Below are positions 1 to 7,829 of a DNA stretch of 10,669 nucleotides, in pieces. The notes under the pieces are model-generated. The model ran no database searches and was not told the DNA's origin. It saw only the letters and a program-made list of their open reading frames with translations. The DNA is from Balneolia bacterium. GTDB lineage: Bacteria; Bacteroidota; Rhodothermia; Balneolales; Cyclonatronaceae. The position numbers and the translations under genes are program-made. The stretch covers positions 1 through 10,669 of the forward strand of contig PXDL01000465.1 in the NCBI GenBank assembly GCA_003566395.1, in the 5' to 3' direction. The stretch's first letter is position 1. Every line of letters starts with the position of its first letter.

Positions 1-1671
1 GGCAAGCCCCAGCGTAAAGTCGGCAATAGGTTTATGGAAATCATAAGGACCGTTATGCACAACCGGCTGATAGGTAAAGTTGTGATGATCGGGCGGTGAG
101 GAAGTCATCCAGTCCAGCGTACGTGCGCCCCACGGATTTGCAGGTGCTTTCTTACCTTTGAACAGTGAATGTGCCATATAAACGGCAATTATCACAAATC
201 CGATACCGAGGATATACGATCCTATAGTGGAAAGCTGGTGCATGGTCTGAAACTGCTCAATATAGCTAAAATAGCGTCTCGGCATTCCCTGGCTTCCCAT
301 AATAAACTGAGGCAGGAAGGTCAGGTTGAAACCGATAAAGATTATAATAGCTGAGACTTTACCCCAGAATTCATTGTACATTTTTCCGGTCATTTTCGGC
401 CACCAGAAATGCAATCCGCCGAGGAAGGCCATCACCGTACCACCCATCATTACATAGTGAAAGTGAGCTACAACATAGTAGGTGTCATGGAGGTGAACAT
501 TCACCGAAATAGCCCCGAGCATGATACCTGTAACCCCGCCTATAGTAAACAGGAACAAAAATATACAGGCATAGATCATGGGCGTTTTCATATCGATCGA
601 CCCTTTATGCATGGTTGCCAGCCAGTTAAATATCTTGATCCCCGTCGGGATTCCCACGAAGAACGTCAGGAATGAAAAGATAACCGTACTTAATTCACTT
701 TGTCCGGATACGAACATGTGGTGCCCCCAAACCAGCGAACCGATAAAGGCAATCGCCAAACTGGACATTGCTATCGCCCAATACCCGAAAACGGTTTTTC
801 GCGAAAACGCGCCTATAAGTTCGGAGATCACCCCGAAGGCAGGTACAATCATGATATATACGGCCGGATGCGAATAAAACCAGAAAAAGTGCTGATAGAG
901 CACCGGATCACCCCCGAGGGCGGGATCGAATATTCCAATCCCAAGCGCGCGCTCCATAATAAGTAAGGCCAGTGTAATAGCAAGCACGGGTGTAGCCAGA
1001 ACCTGAATGACCGAAGTTGCATAAATAGCCCAAAGGAAAAGCGGTAACCGTCCCCACGTGAGCCCGGGAGCCCGCATTTTATGTATTGTAACGATAAAGT
1101 TCATCCCCGTAAGAATCGACGAGAAACCTATTATAAAGACCCCGAAGGTCATTAAAATTACGGCCGAGCCGGTTTGGGTTGAATACGGGGTGTAGAACGT
1201 CCAGCCCGTGTCGATCGGGTTTACGGCCAGCGAAATAAGGGTGAACGTGCCACCAATAGAATAGATCCAGAACGAAGCAAGGTTAAGTCTGGGGAAAGCT
1301 ACATCCTTGGCTCCGAGCATCATTGGCAGTAAAAAGTTGCCAAGCGCCGCCGGAATGGAAGGAATAATGAACAAAAATACCATCACAGCACCGTGGACGG
1401 TAAACATCCGGTTGTACTGTTCGGCATTCAGAAGGCTTTCTGCCGGAGTAAAAAGTTCGGTCCGGAGTATCAACGCCAGCAGGCCGCCGACAAAGAAAAA
1501 CAAGGCGACCGAGCCGAGGTACATCAACCCGATGCGCTTGTGATCTACAGAAAATAACCAGGACTTGATACCTGAGCTTGCGTTCAGATAATGGTGTTCA
1601 GGATTTTCGTCTATATCGAAATAGCGAACTTTAAGCGTTTTTCCGTTCGTAGGTGAAGCTGATTCTGCCAT
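1..1671 (-). CDS. coxA: caa3-type cytochrome c oxidase subunit I, A2-type (3' end cut by window)
   Basis: Catalytic subunit of a heme-copper oxidase that reduces O2 to water and pumps protons across the cytoplasmic membrane. The reading frame is open from an ATG at 1671 to the window edge, 557 codons without a stop. Seen: heme a ligand H93; CuB ligands H268, H317 and H318; Y272 in the position of the His-Tyr cross-link; heme a3 ligand H403 and heme a ligand H405; Mg-site H395/D396. K-channel residues T343 and K346 are present. D-channel entry residues N112, D123 and N130 are kept, but the usual glutamate two residues after the CuB histidine is A270, preceded by Y266-S267-H268-P269. That YSHP motif defines A2-type oxidases, first described in Rhodothermus marinus. 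All twelve expected membrane helices appear to be covered, and the usual NPWG...SPP post-helix segment lies at about 512-527, so only a short tail should be missing. The start lies 1 nt past the coxB stop and has an AAGGAG ribosome site, suggesting translational coupling. Confidence 0.96.
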   Translation of the reverse strand, partial: MAESASPTNGKTLKVRYFDIDENPEHHYLNASSGIKSWLFSVDHKRIGLMYLGSVALFFFVGGLLALILRTELFTPAESLLNAEQYNRMFTVHGAVMVFLFIIPSIPAALGNFLLPMMLGAKDVAFPRLNLASFWIYSIGGTFTLISLAVNPIDTGWTFYTPYSTQTGSAVILMTFGVFIIGFSSILTGMNFIVTIHKMRAPGLTWGRLPLFLWAIYATSVIQVLATPVLAITLALLIMERALGIGIFDPALGGDPVLYQHFFWFYSHPAVYIMIVPAFGVISELIGAFSRKTVFGYWAIAMSSLAIAFIGSLVWGHHMFVSGQSELSTVIFSFLTFFVGIPTGIKIFNWLATMHKGSIDMKTPMIYACIFLFLFTIGGVTGIMLGAISVNVHLHDTYYVVAHFHYVMMGGTVMAFLGGLHFWWPKMTGKMYNEFWGKVSAIIIFIGFNLTFLPQFIMGSQGMPRRYFSYIEQFQTMHQLSTIGSYILGIGFVIIAVYMAHSLFKGKKAPANPWGARTLDWMTSSPPDHHNFTYQPVVHNGPYDFHKPIADFTLGLA

Positions 1672-1672
1672 A

Positions 1673-2626
1673 TTATTGTAACTCCTTAATAAATTCTACT
1701 AATCCCTGCAGTTCACGCTCGCTGAGCGTATCCCCGTAATGAGCCGGCATGTTGTTGGGGTATCCTGCGACCACCTGATCGCGCGGATTAACTATCGCGT
1801 TGAGCAAATAATCTTCATCAGCAGTCAGGACTCTTCCGTCGGTCATTTCACGTTCTGTCATAAAAAGTCCGGCAAATGTAGGACCCACTCTGGAAGCTCC
1901 GTCTGTTGTATGACATCCCTGACAACCTTCACGCCTGTAAAGAAGTTCACCGACCTCAGCAAGGGGCATGGCGTCGAGATCGCGGCCCATTTCTTCTTCC
2001 ATATACTCATCAAATTGATCTTGTTCCACTACACGGACATAGCCATTCATAATGGAGTGGCCTCCTCCGCAATATTCGGTGCAGAAATAGACAAAATCGC
2101 CGGGACGTACAGCTTCAAACCAGGCATACGTGTTTCTGTTAGGCATTAAATCCTGTTTCAATCTGAATTGAGGTACAAAAAACGAGTGCAGAACATCATC
2201 CTGTCGCGAGCGCATTATCAACCGTACGGGCGTATTCACCGGAACAGTCAGGTTCTCGGATTCCACCACTCCGTTCGGATGTTCGAAATTCCAGCCAAAC
2301 GAAAAGCTTTCCACATACACTTCATAGGCATTTGCGGGAGGAGTTCTCATTTCAACATAATCGTTAAAACCCCATCCGAAAACGATTAGAATGAGAATAA
2401 GGGGAATCACCGTCCAGGTAATTTCAAGCTTGGTATTATGGGTAATAAGCGGGGTGGTGTCTTCCTGCGACTTCCTGCGGTATTTTATCGAGAAATAAAC
2501 AATAGCGATGGTAATACCGACGACTAAAATCAGGCTTATAATATTAATGAAATGGAACAGGGCGTCCACTCCACCTGCATAGGTCGATTCCGCTGAGGGA
2601 AGGAAAAAATTAGTAAGGTATTCCAT
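1673..2626 (-). CDS. coxB: caa3-type cytochrome c oxidase subunit II with fused C-terminal cytochrome c domain
   Basis: Subunit II takes electrons from the quinol-oxidising complex and passes them through CuA to subunit I. The protein is 317 aa. Two membrane helices lie at about 24-46 and 71-90, followed by a periplasmic cupredoxin domain (about 100-200). The CuA ligands are visible: H147, C182, the E184 backbone site, C186, H190 and M193, in a CTEYCGGGHSIM motif. A linker leads to a class I cytochrome c domain (about 222-317) with heme-binding C235-Q-G-C238-H239 and probable axial Met M293 in NNMPAH. The fused heme domain makes the enzyme caa3 type. No lipobox is seen at the N-terminus, so anchoring is by the two helices. 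It follows the SCO gene by 14 nt and precedes coxA by 1 nt. The start has no clear Shine-Dalgarno sequence but sits at the natural N-terminus before helix 1. Confidence 0.96.
   Translation of the reverse strand: MEYLTNFFLPSAESTYAGGVDALFHFINIISLILVVGITIAIVYFSIKYRRKSQEDTTPLITHNTKLEITWTVIPLILILIVFGWGFNDYVEMRTPPANAYEVYVESFSFGWNFEHPNGVVESENLTVPVNTPVRLIMRSRQDDVLHSFFVPQFRLKQDLMPNRNTYAWFEAVRPGDFVYFCTEYCGGGHSIMNGYVRVVEQDQFDEYMEEEMGRDLDAMPLAEVGELLYRREGCQGCHTTDGASRVGPTFAGLFMTEREMTDGRVLTADEDYLLNAIVNPRDQVVAGYPNNMPAHYGDTLSERELQGLVEFIKELQ
1681..1687 (-). promoter_or_regulatory. Shine-Dalgarno site for coxA, inside the coxB 3' end
   Basis: On the minus strand the sequence reads AAGGAGT, with AAGGAG ending about 10 nt before the coxA ATG at 1671. 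It lies within the last codons of coxB. Most other genes here have no comparable purine box, so this one supports the chosen coxA start and suggests coxA translation is reinforced independently of coxB termination. Confidence 0.7.
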
Positions 2627-2640
2627 AAATTATTGAGCTG

Positions 2641-3507
2641 TTAATCGTCAAAGCGAATATCGGATTTATCTTTTTTGCGCTCCTTCAGCCAGAAAAACCC
2701 GAGGAAAAGTCCAAGGCCGAGCAGCACTACCACACCACTTACTTTCATAATATTCATAGCGTAGGGCACGTATGACCGCGAATCGGGGTCATAGGTGAAA
2801 CAGAACAGCGCGATACGTTCAATCGTTGAGCCGATTTTGCCATCTGCGGCATCAAACAACGCATTACGAACATCAAGTTCTCGGTAGGTCACTCCGTACA
2901 GGTAGCGGGTAATTTTCATTTCCGGTGAAACGAACATAATTGCAGAAGCATGGAGAAACTCCTGAGCTTCATCGCTCCAGACAAACGGCATGCCTACGGC
3001 TTCTGTAATTCGATCAACATTGTGCTGATCGGTCGTTAGAAAATGCCATCCGTCTGAAAGTCCGCTGCGGTTTACCTGATTCACGTAGCGTTCCTTTTGT
3101 TGCGAAGCCATCAGGTGATCTTCTTCCGGGTCTATGCTGATGGTTACAATTTCATATTCCTTGCCCGGATCCCAGCGAAGTTCTTCAACAGCATCGGCCA
3201 CTCCGTTGAGGATGAGGCTGCACATGCTCGGGCAGTTGTAATAGATAAGATTCAGCAGTACAGGCTTACCTGTGTCGAAGAATGAAGAAAGTGCCACTTG
3301 CTCGCCTTCCTCATTTACAAGCATGATGTCCGACGGAATCGTATCACCCAGCCTTTCGGTGATTTCAAGCTGTTGAAGCAGCGCTTTGTTTTCCTCAATT
3401 TCGGCCTGTGAACGCAGCTGCTGAGCATAGGCATCCCCTGCCAGGCCGGTTGTCATTAAAACTACCAGTGTTGTTATAAAATAATATTGAAATCTGATTC
3501 CTTTCAT
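2641..3507 (-). CDS. SCO1/SenC/PrrC-family copper chaperone with C-terminal membrane anchor
   Basis: Thioredoxin-fold copper-binding protein expected to deliver copper to, or reduce the cysteines of, the CuA site of CoxB. The protein is 288 aa. A signal peptide occupies about residues 1-28, with a likely cleavage after AYA (before QQ). The metal site is complete: C92-P-S-M-C96 and the distal H186. A hydrophobic helix lies at about 253-274, followed by a basic then acidic cytoplasmic tail, giving a signal peptide plus C-terminal anchor. This differs from mitochondrial and many proteobacterial Sco proteins, which are anchored at the N-terminus. A FCFTYDP segment at about 235-241, just before the anchor, resembles a conserved stretch I recall from SCO proteins of ACIII/caa3 loci. 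The position immediately before coxB supports a role in assembly of this oxidase. Family assignment is firm; the exact biochemical role (metallation or thiol reduction) is inferred. Confidence 0.93.
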   Translation of the reverse strand: MKGIRFQYYFITTLVVLMTTGLAGDAYAQQLRSQAEIEENKALLQQLEITERLGDTIPSDIMLVNEEGEQVALSSFFDTGKPVLLNLIYYNCPSMCSLILNGVADAVEELRWDPGKEYEIVTISIDPEEDHLMASQQKERYVNQVNRSGLSDGWHFLTTDQHNVDRITEAVGMPFVWSDEAQEFLHASAIMFVSPEMKITRYLYGVTYRELDVRNALFDAADGKIGSTIERIALFCFTYDPDSRSYVPYAMNIMKVSGVVVLLGLGLFLGFFWLKERKKDKSDIRFDD

Positions 3508-3533
3508 ATTGCGAAATAATAATAGTGGAGCGA

Positions 3534-3899
3534 TTAATTTCGACTCCGAATCAGCAGCGTTTTGGCACTGTCGACAGGTATCCTGAAAATACCTTGTTCT
3601 TCATCAACAACTGAAATTTCGTTGAGCTGTTCGAGCGCTTCGGCCCGGTGATTGTTCAGTTCACGGTATTCGGTATTGACCGCCTGATTAAACTCCTGCT
3701 GAAATTTGAAATACTTGTAGAGATTAAAGGCAATAGCGATCAGGATAATTACAACAACGGAAGTTGCGACAGTCCAAAACGTTATGCGGGAAATGCTGAG
3801 CTCGTCGCTCATCACACCCTGGTCAATCGAATTCTCCAGATCAGGATCGTTGATATCGAACCGTTCGAAGTCTTTCGGGTTTTCTTTTCCAGATTGCAT
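3534..3899 (-). CDS. Small single-pass membrane protein of unknown function in the ACIII-caa3 operon
   Basis: Not a gene I can name. It is 121 aa: an acidic, probably cytoplasmic N-terminal part (1-36), one strongly hydrophobic helix (about 40-60), then a charged, probably helical or coiled-coil segment (about 62-95). It ends in a short module with VDEEQGIFRIPVDSAK at about 98-113. No cysteine or heme motif is present, so it is unlikely to carry electrons. The final module resembles a V-D-x-x-x-G-x-x-R-I-P-x-x-x-A-M pattern that I recall from small membrane proteins next to ACIII and caa3 genes in other phyla; this needs a profile search. It lies 17 nt after actF and 26 nt before the SCO gene, with the same strand and base composition, so it is very likely co-transcribed. 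Plausible roles are assembly factor or small accessory subunit of ACIII, the oxidase or their supercomplex; this is inference only. Confidence 0.85.
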   Translation of the reverse strand: MQSGKENPKDFERFDINDPDLENSIDQGVMSDELSISRITFWTVATSVVVIILIAIAFNLYKYFKFQQEFNQAVNTEYRELNNHRAEALEQLNEISVVDEEQGIFRIPVDSAKTLLIRSRN

Positions 3900-3916
3900 A
3901 AGCTAAACGGAGTAAA

Positions 3917-5107
3917 TCAATGTTTATTTAAAGATTCAACCAATTTCGGGTCGTTTTTCGGTACCATGCTGTGCTGCTTGAAGTAGAAAAAGAAGAGCCC
4001 GAAGAAGATACCGGCAAAAGCAAGAAATGTTGTTACGTCAAGCCAGTGCAGTGAAAAGGTAGCATGCATCGACGGCATAATCAGCCAATACAGTTCAACC
4101 ACATGGCTGGCAATAATCATGACCGACATAATGCGCAGTACGGTGTAATTTCTTTTCGCAGGCTTGGAAAGCAAAACAAGAAAAGGAATCACAAAGCGGC
4201 CGAAAATTACAGCATAAAACAGGTACTGCCAGTTACCTTCAAGCCGGTAATGATAGAAAAGCGTGGCTTCGGGTATGTTGGCATAGTAGATAAGGAAAAA
4301 CTGCCCGAATGCGATGTAGGCATAGAAAACGGTAAAGGCAAAAAGCCAGGCACCCAAATCACTGATATGCGGTCTGGCGATGGTGTTAAGCAGCAGTCCT
4401 TTACCGCGCAGATACAGAGCCATGAGAATCAGTACGGCGAAAATCATCTGGAACGACATGGAAAAATAGTACACACCGAACATGGTGGAAAACCAGTCGA
4501 AACGAAGGGACATAATCCAGTCGAAGGAAGCAAAAGCAACGGTGAAGGCAAAAAAGAAAATGCCCGGAGCACTTATTTTACGCAGGGTGGTGTCGATACC
4601 CCAGTCGCCGGTTTCGTCCATATCCAGCGATTTTTTGTACAGCTTGTATCCGAGGAACGCCCAGATAGAGAAGTAAATAATATTACGTATCACAAAAAAC
4701 GTGATGTTCAGGTACGGGCTTTTGTACTCGCTCAGCTCCTGATAAAACACATTGCGGTCGGCAAGATCGCCGGTCCATTCATACAACGTGGTCATACCGA
4801 GCAGAATCGGGATAAAGAGTATGGCAAACACCCAAATGTAGGATGAAAACGTTTCGGGAATTCTGCGAAGCGTGGTTCCCCAGCTTGATCGTGTAATATG
4901 GTGAATCATCACCAAAAACAGAGACGCCAGCGCTATGCTGATGAAAAATGTAAAGCTCGTTAGATACGAATGCAGAAATTGCTCGTAGTTCACAACCACC
5001 CCCACGAGACTTGCAATAATTCCGACAACACCTATGGCAATAATAATACGCGAAGGATTCGCGCTATCTGGAAACTGGATGTTATCGGTTAATTTGGTAT
5101 GTGCCAT
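3917..5107 (-). CDS. actF: Alternative Complex III membrane subunit ActF
   Basis: Large integral membrane subunit of the quinol:cytochrome c/HiPIP oxidoreductase ACIII. It is related to the NrfD-like ActC and thought to contribute to a transmembrane proton path. The protein is 396 aa and almost entirely hydrophobic, with about ten predicted helices starting near residue 20 and ending near 377. Recognisable family segments are FASFDWIMSL at 192-201 followed by WFSTMFGVYYF, HISDLG at 247-252, FGQFFLIYYANIPE at about 267-280, and HVVELYW at 335-341. The conserved acidic and histidine residues within these helices are the ones expected to matter for function. Length and topology are normal for the family. 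It follows actE by 26 nt and is followed by the small membrane protein gene. No Shine-Dalgarno is obvious, but the ATG gives the expected short cytoplasmic N-terminus. Confidence 0.94.
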   Translation of the reverse strand: MAHTKLTDNIQFPDSANPSRIIIAIGVVGIIASLVGVVVNYEQFLHSYLTSFTFFISIALASLFLVMIHHITRSSWGTTLRRIPETFSSYIWVFAILFIPILLGMTTLYEWTGDLADRNVFYQELSEYKSPYLNITFFVIRNIIYFSIWAFLGYKLYKKSLDMDETGDWGIDTTLRKISAPGIFFFAFTVAFASFDWIMSLRFDWFSTMFGVYYFSMSFQMIFAVLILMALYLRGKGLLLNTIARPHISDLGAWLFAFTVFYAYIAFGQFFLIYYANIPEATLFYHYRLEGNWQYLFYAVIFGRFVIPFLVLLSKPAKRNYTVLRIMSVMIIASHVVELYWLIMPSMHATFSLHWLDVTTFLAFAGIFFGLFFFYFKQHSMVPKNDPKLVESLNKH

Positions 5108-5133
5108 TACTGATTGTTCTGAAACGTTTATGA

Positions 5134-5793
5134 TTACTCGGTTGCCATATCTGATGTGTCTGAATCGCCGTTGAGCATACCAGCGCTGATCCCAAGCCGG
5201 TCGAGGTCTTCCTGAGTTGCTGCCTGACTGATCTGCAGCGCCCTGATGTAAGCAACAATTGCCCAGCGGTCGTCTGCATTGTTCACCATTCTTCTGTATG
5301 AGGGCATACTGCCCGCCCCGTTGTAAATCGCGCTGTAGATCTCACCGTCCGGCATATCGAGAAGACGGTCTTCGTAAAAAGATGGAGGCGTAACATACCC
5401 GCGATCGATCACAAGCCCGTTTCCGTACCCAGAAACGCCGTGGCATGGAGTGCAACTGATGTTGTACTTGGCCTGACCGCGATCGAGCAGTTCGCGGGTA
5501 ACCGGAACAGGAATATGCGTGATAAAACTACCGTCGGAATCGACGCCTTCGAATCTTTCTCTATCGTTTCTCAGATGGCCCCGGGCGATAGTGCCCTCAA
5601 CAGGCTTACGCATGGCGCGCCGGTCATCAAAAAAATCGTTTGGCTCGAAAGCCTTGAATTTCTCTTGCCAGTACATGTTTTGCTGAGGCTGAATCTGCGT
5701 GCGCTCGGAAGGTTGTCCCTGACACGCCGCCAGCAGTAAGGCAAACAGCACGAACGGCAAAAGTTTAAAATACGGGCCGGTAAACAGATGCAT
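5134..5793 (-). CDS. actE: Alternative Complex III monoheme cytochrome c lipoprotein ActE
   Basis: Lipid-anchored periplasmic cytochrome c subunit of ACIII, on the electron exit side. With the start used here it has 219 aa. The signal peptide ends in a lipobox L-A-A-C24, so C24 should become the lipidated mature N-terminus. The family segment RRAMRKPVEGTIARG lies at about 58-72. A single heme site is C114-T-P-C117-H118, and the likely axial methionine is M163 in GSMPSY. The C-terminal tail after about residue 190 is acidic and without motifs. Start choice: an in-frame ATG at 5811 would add MSRRNS and overlap the actD stop by 8 nt, but has no ribosome site. The ATG at 5793 has AGGAGA 6 nt upstream. 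Both give a working lipoprotein signal, the longer one with a more basic n-region, so the start is not settled. The gene sits between actD and actF in the canonical act order. Confidence 0.93.
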   Translation of the reverse strand: MHLFTGPYFKLLPFVLFALLLAACQGQPSERTQIQPQQNMYWQEKFKAFEPNDFFDDRRAMRKPVEGTIARGHLRNDRERFEGVDSDGSFITHIPVPVTRELLDRGQAKYNISCTPCHGVSGYGNGLVIDRGYVTPPSFYEDRLLDMPDGEIYSAIYNGAGSMPSYRRMVNNADDRWAIVAYIRALQISQAATQEDLDRLGISAGMLNGDSDTSDMATE

Positions 5794-5798
5794 TGAAT

Positions 5799-5804
5799 TT
5801 CTCC
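5799..5804 (-). promoter_or_regulatory. Shine-Dalgarno site favouring the downstream actE start
   Basis: The minus strand reads AGGAGA, followed by AATTCA and the ATG at 5793. The box overlaps the last base of the actD stop codon, a typical arrangement for coupled translation. It is one of only two clear purine boxes seen in the window and favours the start at 5793 over the ATG at 5811. Confidence 0.6.
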
Positions 5805-6358
5805 TACTCATAAACTTGTTCGATATGTGAAGCGCCTGTACCTTCGAGAAATTTCATGGTTTCTTCTTCCGAATACATACCGTCTTCAGTTTCGATACAA
5901 ATGAAAAACTTATCATCGGTAACTCTCTGAAAGTTCTCGGAATTAAACAGGGAGTGGTGATGCTTCGGCAGGTTGTTCAAAAATAACATCCCAAAAACAG
6001 CGGCAAATGCCGAAAGCAAAATAGTGAGCTCGAAAGTTACAGGAACGTAGGCCGGAATGTTGGCGAAGGGCCGTCCACCGATATTAATGGGGTAAGCGAT
6101 GGAACTTGCCCAAACCTGAAGGGCCAGACCACCGGCAAAGCCTACCAGTGCATGGCTAAGCACAATCCAGCCGAGTTTAGACTCTTTCAGGCCCATCGCG
6201 TCATCCATACCATGGATAGGAAACGGGCTGTGCGCGTCGAATTTGGTATAGCCTGCCCGATTTACCAGCTTGGCTGCTTTCATCAGCTTGGCCGGGTTAT
6301 CGTATTCGGCAAGAAGCGCAAAAACCTTTGATTCTTGTTCTTTTACTTGACTGCTCAT
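5804..6358 (-). CDS. actD: Alternative Complex III subunit ActD (DUF3341 family)
   Basis: Small membrane subunit of ACIII without cofactors. The protein is 184 aa. A soluble N-terminal part (1-60) contains the family features FALLAEYDNPAKLMKAA (13-29), the FDAHSPFPIHGMDDAMGL stretch (40-57) and a K-L-G-W lead into helix 1 (about 63-83). Helix 2 runs from about 107 to 127. Between the helices lies GGRPFANIPAYVPVTFE (94-110), typical of the family. A soluble C-terminal part contains PKHHHSLF (131-138) and ends at E184. Known structures place ActD at the cytoplasmic side beside ActC and ActF; it is thought to have a structural or regulatory role rather than a redox one. It starts 5 nt after the actC stop, and its stop lies inside or next to the actE start region, so the three genes are tightly packed. 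Confidence 0.95.
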   Translation of the reverse strand: MSSQVKEQESKVFALLAEYDNPAKLMKAAKLVNRAGYTKFDAHSPFPIHGMDDAMGLKESKLGWIVLSHALVGFAGGLALQVWASSIAYPINIGGRPFANIPAYVPVTFELTILLSAFAAVFGMLFLNNLPKHHHSLFNSENFQRVTDDKFFICIETEDGMYSEEETMKFLEGTGASHIEQVYE

Positions 6359-6363
6359 CAGAC

Positions 6364-7788
6364 TTACGCGTTAGAGTTTGGCTCGTTAGTAGTTTCGGTT
6401 TCCGGCACAGGTTCATTTCCTTCTTCATCATAATAATGCGGATCGGCCTGAGGCAGCACCATTTTGACTTCAGCGATAGCTACCATCGGAAGGAATCGCA
6501 AAAATAACAGGAAGTGGGTGAAGAAAAGCCCGAATGTACCAACATAAGTAAGTACATCAACCCAGGTAGGCGAATAATACGCCCACGAACCGGGCAGGAA
6601 ATCCTGTGCCAGGGAAGTAACCGTAATCACAAAGCGTTCGAACCACATCCCGATGTTCACCACAATAGACAGAATGAACGAGACCGCGATACTTCGTCTC
6701 ATTTTCCTGAACCAGAAGAAGTTCGGCGCGATCACATTACACGACATCATGATCCAGTAGGCCCAGGCATAGGGCCCGGTCGCCCGGTTGACAAACGCAA
6801 ATTTTTCATACTCCACCCCACTATACCATGCAATGAAAAACTCCATAATATAGGCGAAGCCCACCATCCATCCCGTCACCAGAATAATGATGTTCATCTT
6901 CTCTATGTGATCGATGGTCATGATGTCTTCAAGCCCGTAGATTTTACGGGCGATAATCATGAGGGACATCACCATAGCGAAACCGGAAAAAATAGCACCG
7001 GCAACGAAATAAGGTGGGAAAATGGTGGTGTGCCATCCCGGAATAATGGAGACGGCAAAGTCAAAAGATACAATGGTGTGTACAGAAAGTACCAGCGGGG
7101 TTGCAAGACCGGCCAGAAGCATGTAGGCCTTTTCATAATGCTGCCACTGCCGGTTTCCGCCGGTCCAGCCGAGCGCAAAAGCCCCGTATAGTTTTGCGGC
7201 CAGTTTGCTCTTCACGCGGTCGCGAAGGGTCGCAAAATCGGGAACCAGACCCACATACCAGAAAAGCAGGGATACCGTGAAATAGGTCGAAACGGCAAAC
7301 ACGTCCCAAAGCAGCGGACTCTGGAAGTTGGGCCACATCTGCATTTGGTTGGGAAGTGGAAAAACCCAGTAAATAACCCAAATTCGGCCTACGTGTACCG
7401 CCGGGAAAATTCCGGCACACATTACCGCGAAAATGGTCATGGCTTCCGCAAAGCGGTTAATTGCAGTTCTCCATCCCTGCCTGAACAAATAGAGAACAGC
7501 TGAAATAAGCGTACCGGCATGGCCGATACCGACCCACCATACAAAGTTGATGATGGCCCAGCCCCAGGCTACCGTGTTGTTCAGGCCCCATACTCCGGTA
7601 CCTTCCCAGATCAGATACCCGAGCATCAGGAAAAGCAGCCCGAGTAGAAGGTTGGATACCCCGAAGGCAATATACCACCAGAATGGTGTTGGTTTTTCAA
7701 CAATATCGGCAATCAGAGCCGTAATACTGCCGAAAGTATGATTGCCCTTTACGAGTGGGGCTTCTTTAACGTAACCGCTGTTGCTCAT
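6364..7788 (-). CDS. actC: Alternative Complex III NrfD-like quinol-binding membrane subunit ActC
   Basis: Polytopic NrfD/PsrC-family subunit of ACIII that is thought to hold the quinol oxidation site on the periplasmic side, next to ActB, and part of the proton path. The protein is 474 aa, with about ten membrane helices between residues 37 and 435. Family landmarks seen: WVGIGHAGTLISA with H90, FPAVHVGR at about 128-135, HTIVSFDFA with H237 and D243, PGWHTTIFPPYF with H253, and NIGMWFERFVI at 378-388. The C-terminal 25 residues are hydrophilic and acidic, rich in E, P, T and N, and look disordered. Length is within the usual range. It starts 41 nt after the actB stop, the widest gap in the window, and that gap shows no convincing promoter or hairpin. 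No Shine-Dalgarno is visible upstream of the ATG. Confidence 0.96.
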   Translation of the reverse strand: MSNSGYVKEAPLVKGNHTFGSITALIADIVEKPTPFWWYIAFGVSNLLLGLLFLMLGYLIWEGTGVWGLNNTVAWGWAIINFVWWVGIGHAGTLISAVLYLFRQGWRTAINRFAEAMTIFAVMCAGIFPAVHVGRIWVIYWVFPLPNQMQMWPNFQSPLLWDVFAVSTYFTVSLLFWYVGLVPDFATLRDRVKSKLAAKLYGAFALGWTGGNRQWQHYEKAYMLLAGLATPLVLSVHTIVSFDFAVSIIPGWHTTIFPPYFVAGAIFSGFAMVMSLMIIARKIYGLEDIMTIDHIEKMNIIILVTGWMVGFAYIMEFFIAWYSGVEYEKFAFVNRATGPYAWAYWIMMSCNVIAPNFFWFRKMRRSIAVSFILSIVVNIGMWFERFVITVTSLAQDFLPGSWAYYSPTWVDVLTYVGTFGLFFTHFLLFLRFLPMVAIAEVKMVLPQADPHYYDEEGNEPVPETETTNEPNSNA

Positions 7789-7829
7789 GAATAACTGCTT
7801 ATTTACTTAACGTTTAATTGGGCAGGGCA

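Noticed and set aside
169..1543. Several plus-strand open frames of 61-99 codons at the left end
   Set aside because: They lie opposite the continuous coxA frame, whose ligands and helices are all present.
4064..4846. A 260-codon plus-strand open frame opposite actF
   Set aside because: The actF frame encodes a clear ten-helix family member. The antisense product is a low-complexity charged sequence without recognisable motifs.
6514..7191. A 225-codon plus-strand open frame opposite actC
   Set aside because: Rich in His, Arg, Asn and Gly, as expected from the reverse complement of hydrophobic codons; actC on the other strand is certain.
7789..7829. Possible promoter or terminator in the widest gap, between actB and actC
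   Set aside because: Only 41 nt, AT-rich but with no convincing hairpin plus T-run and no promoter-like pair of elements. Co-transcription is the simpler reading.
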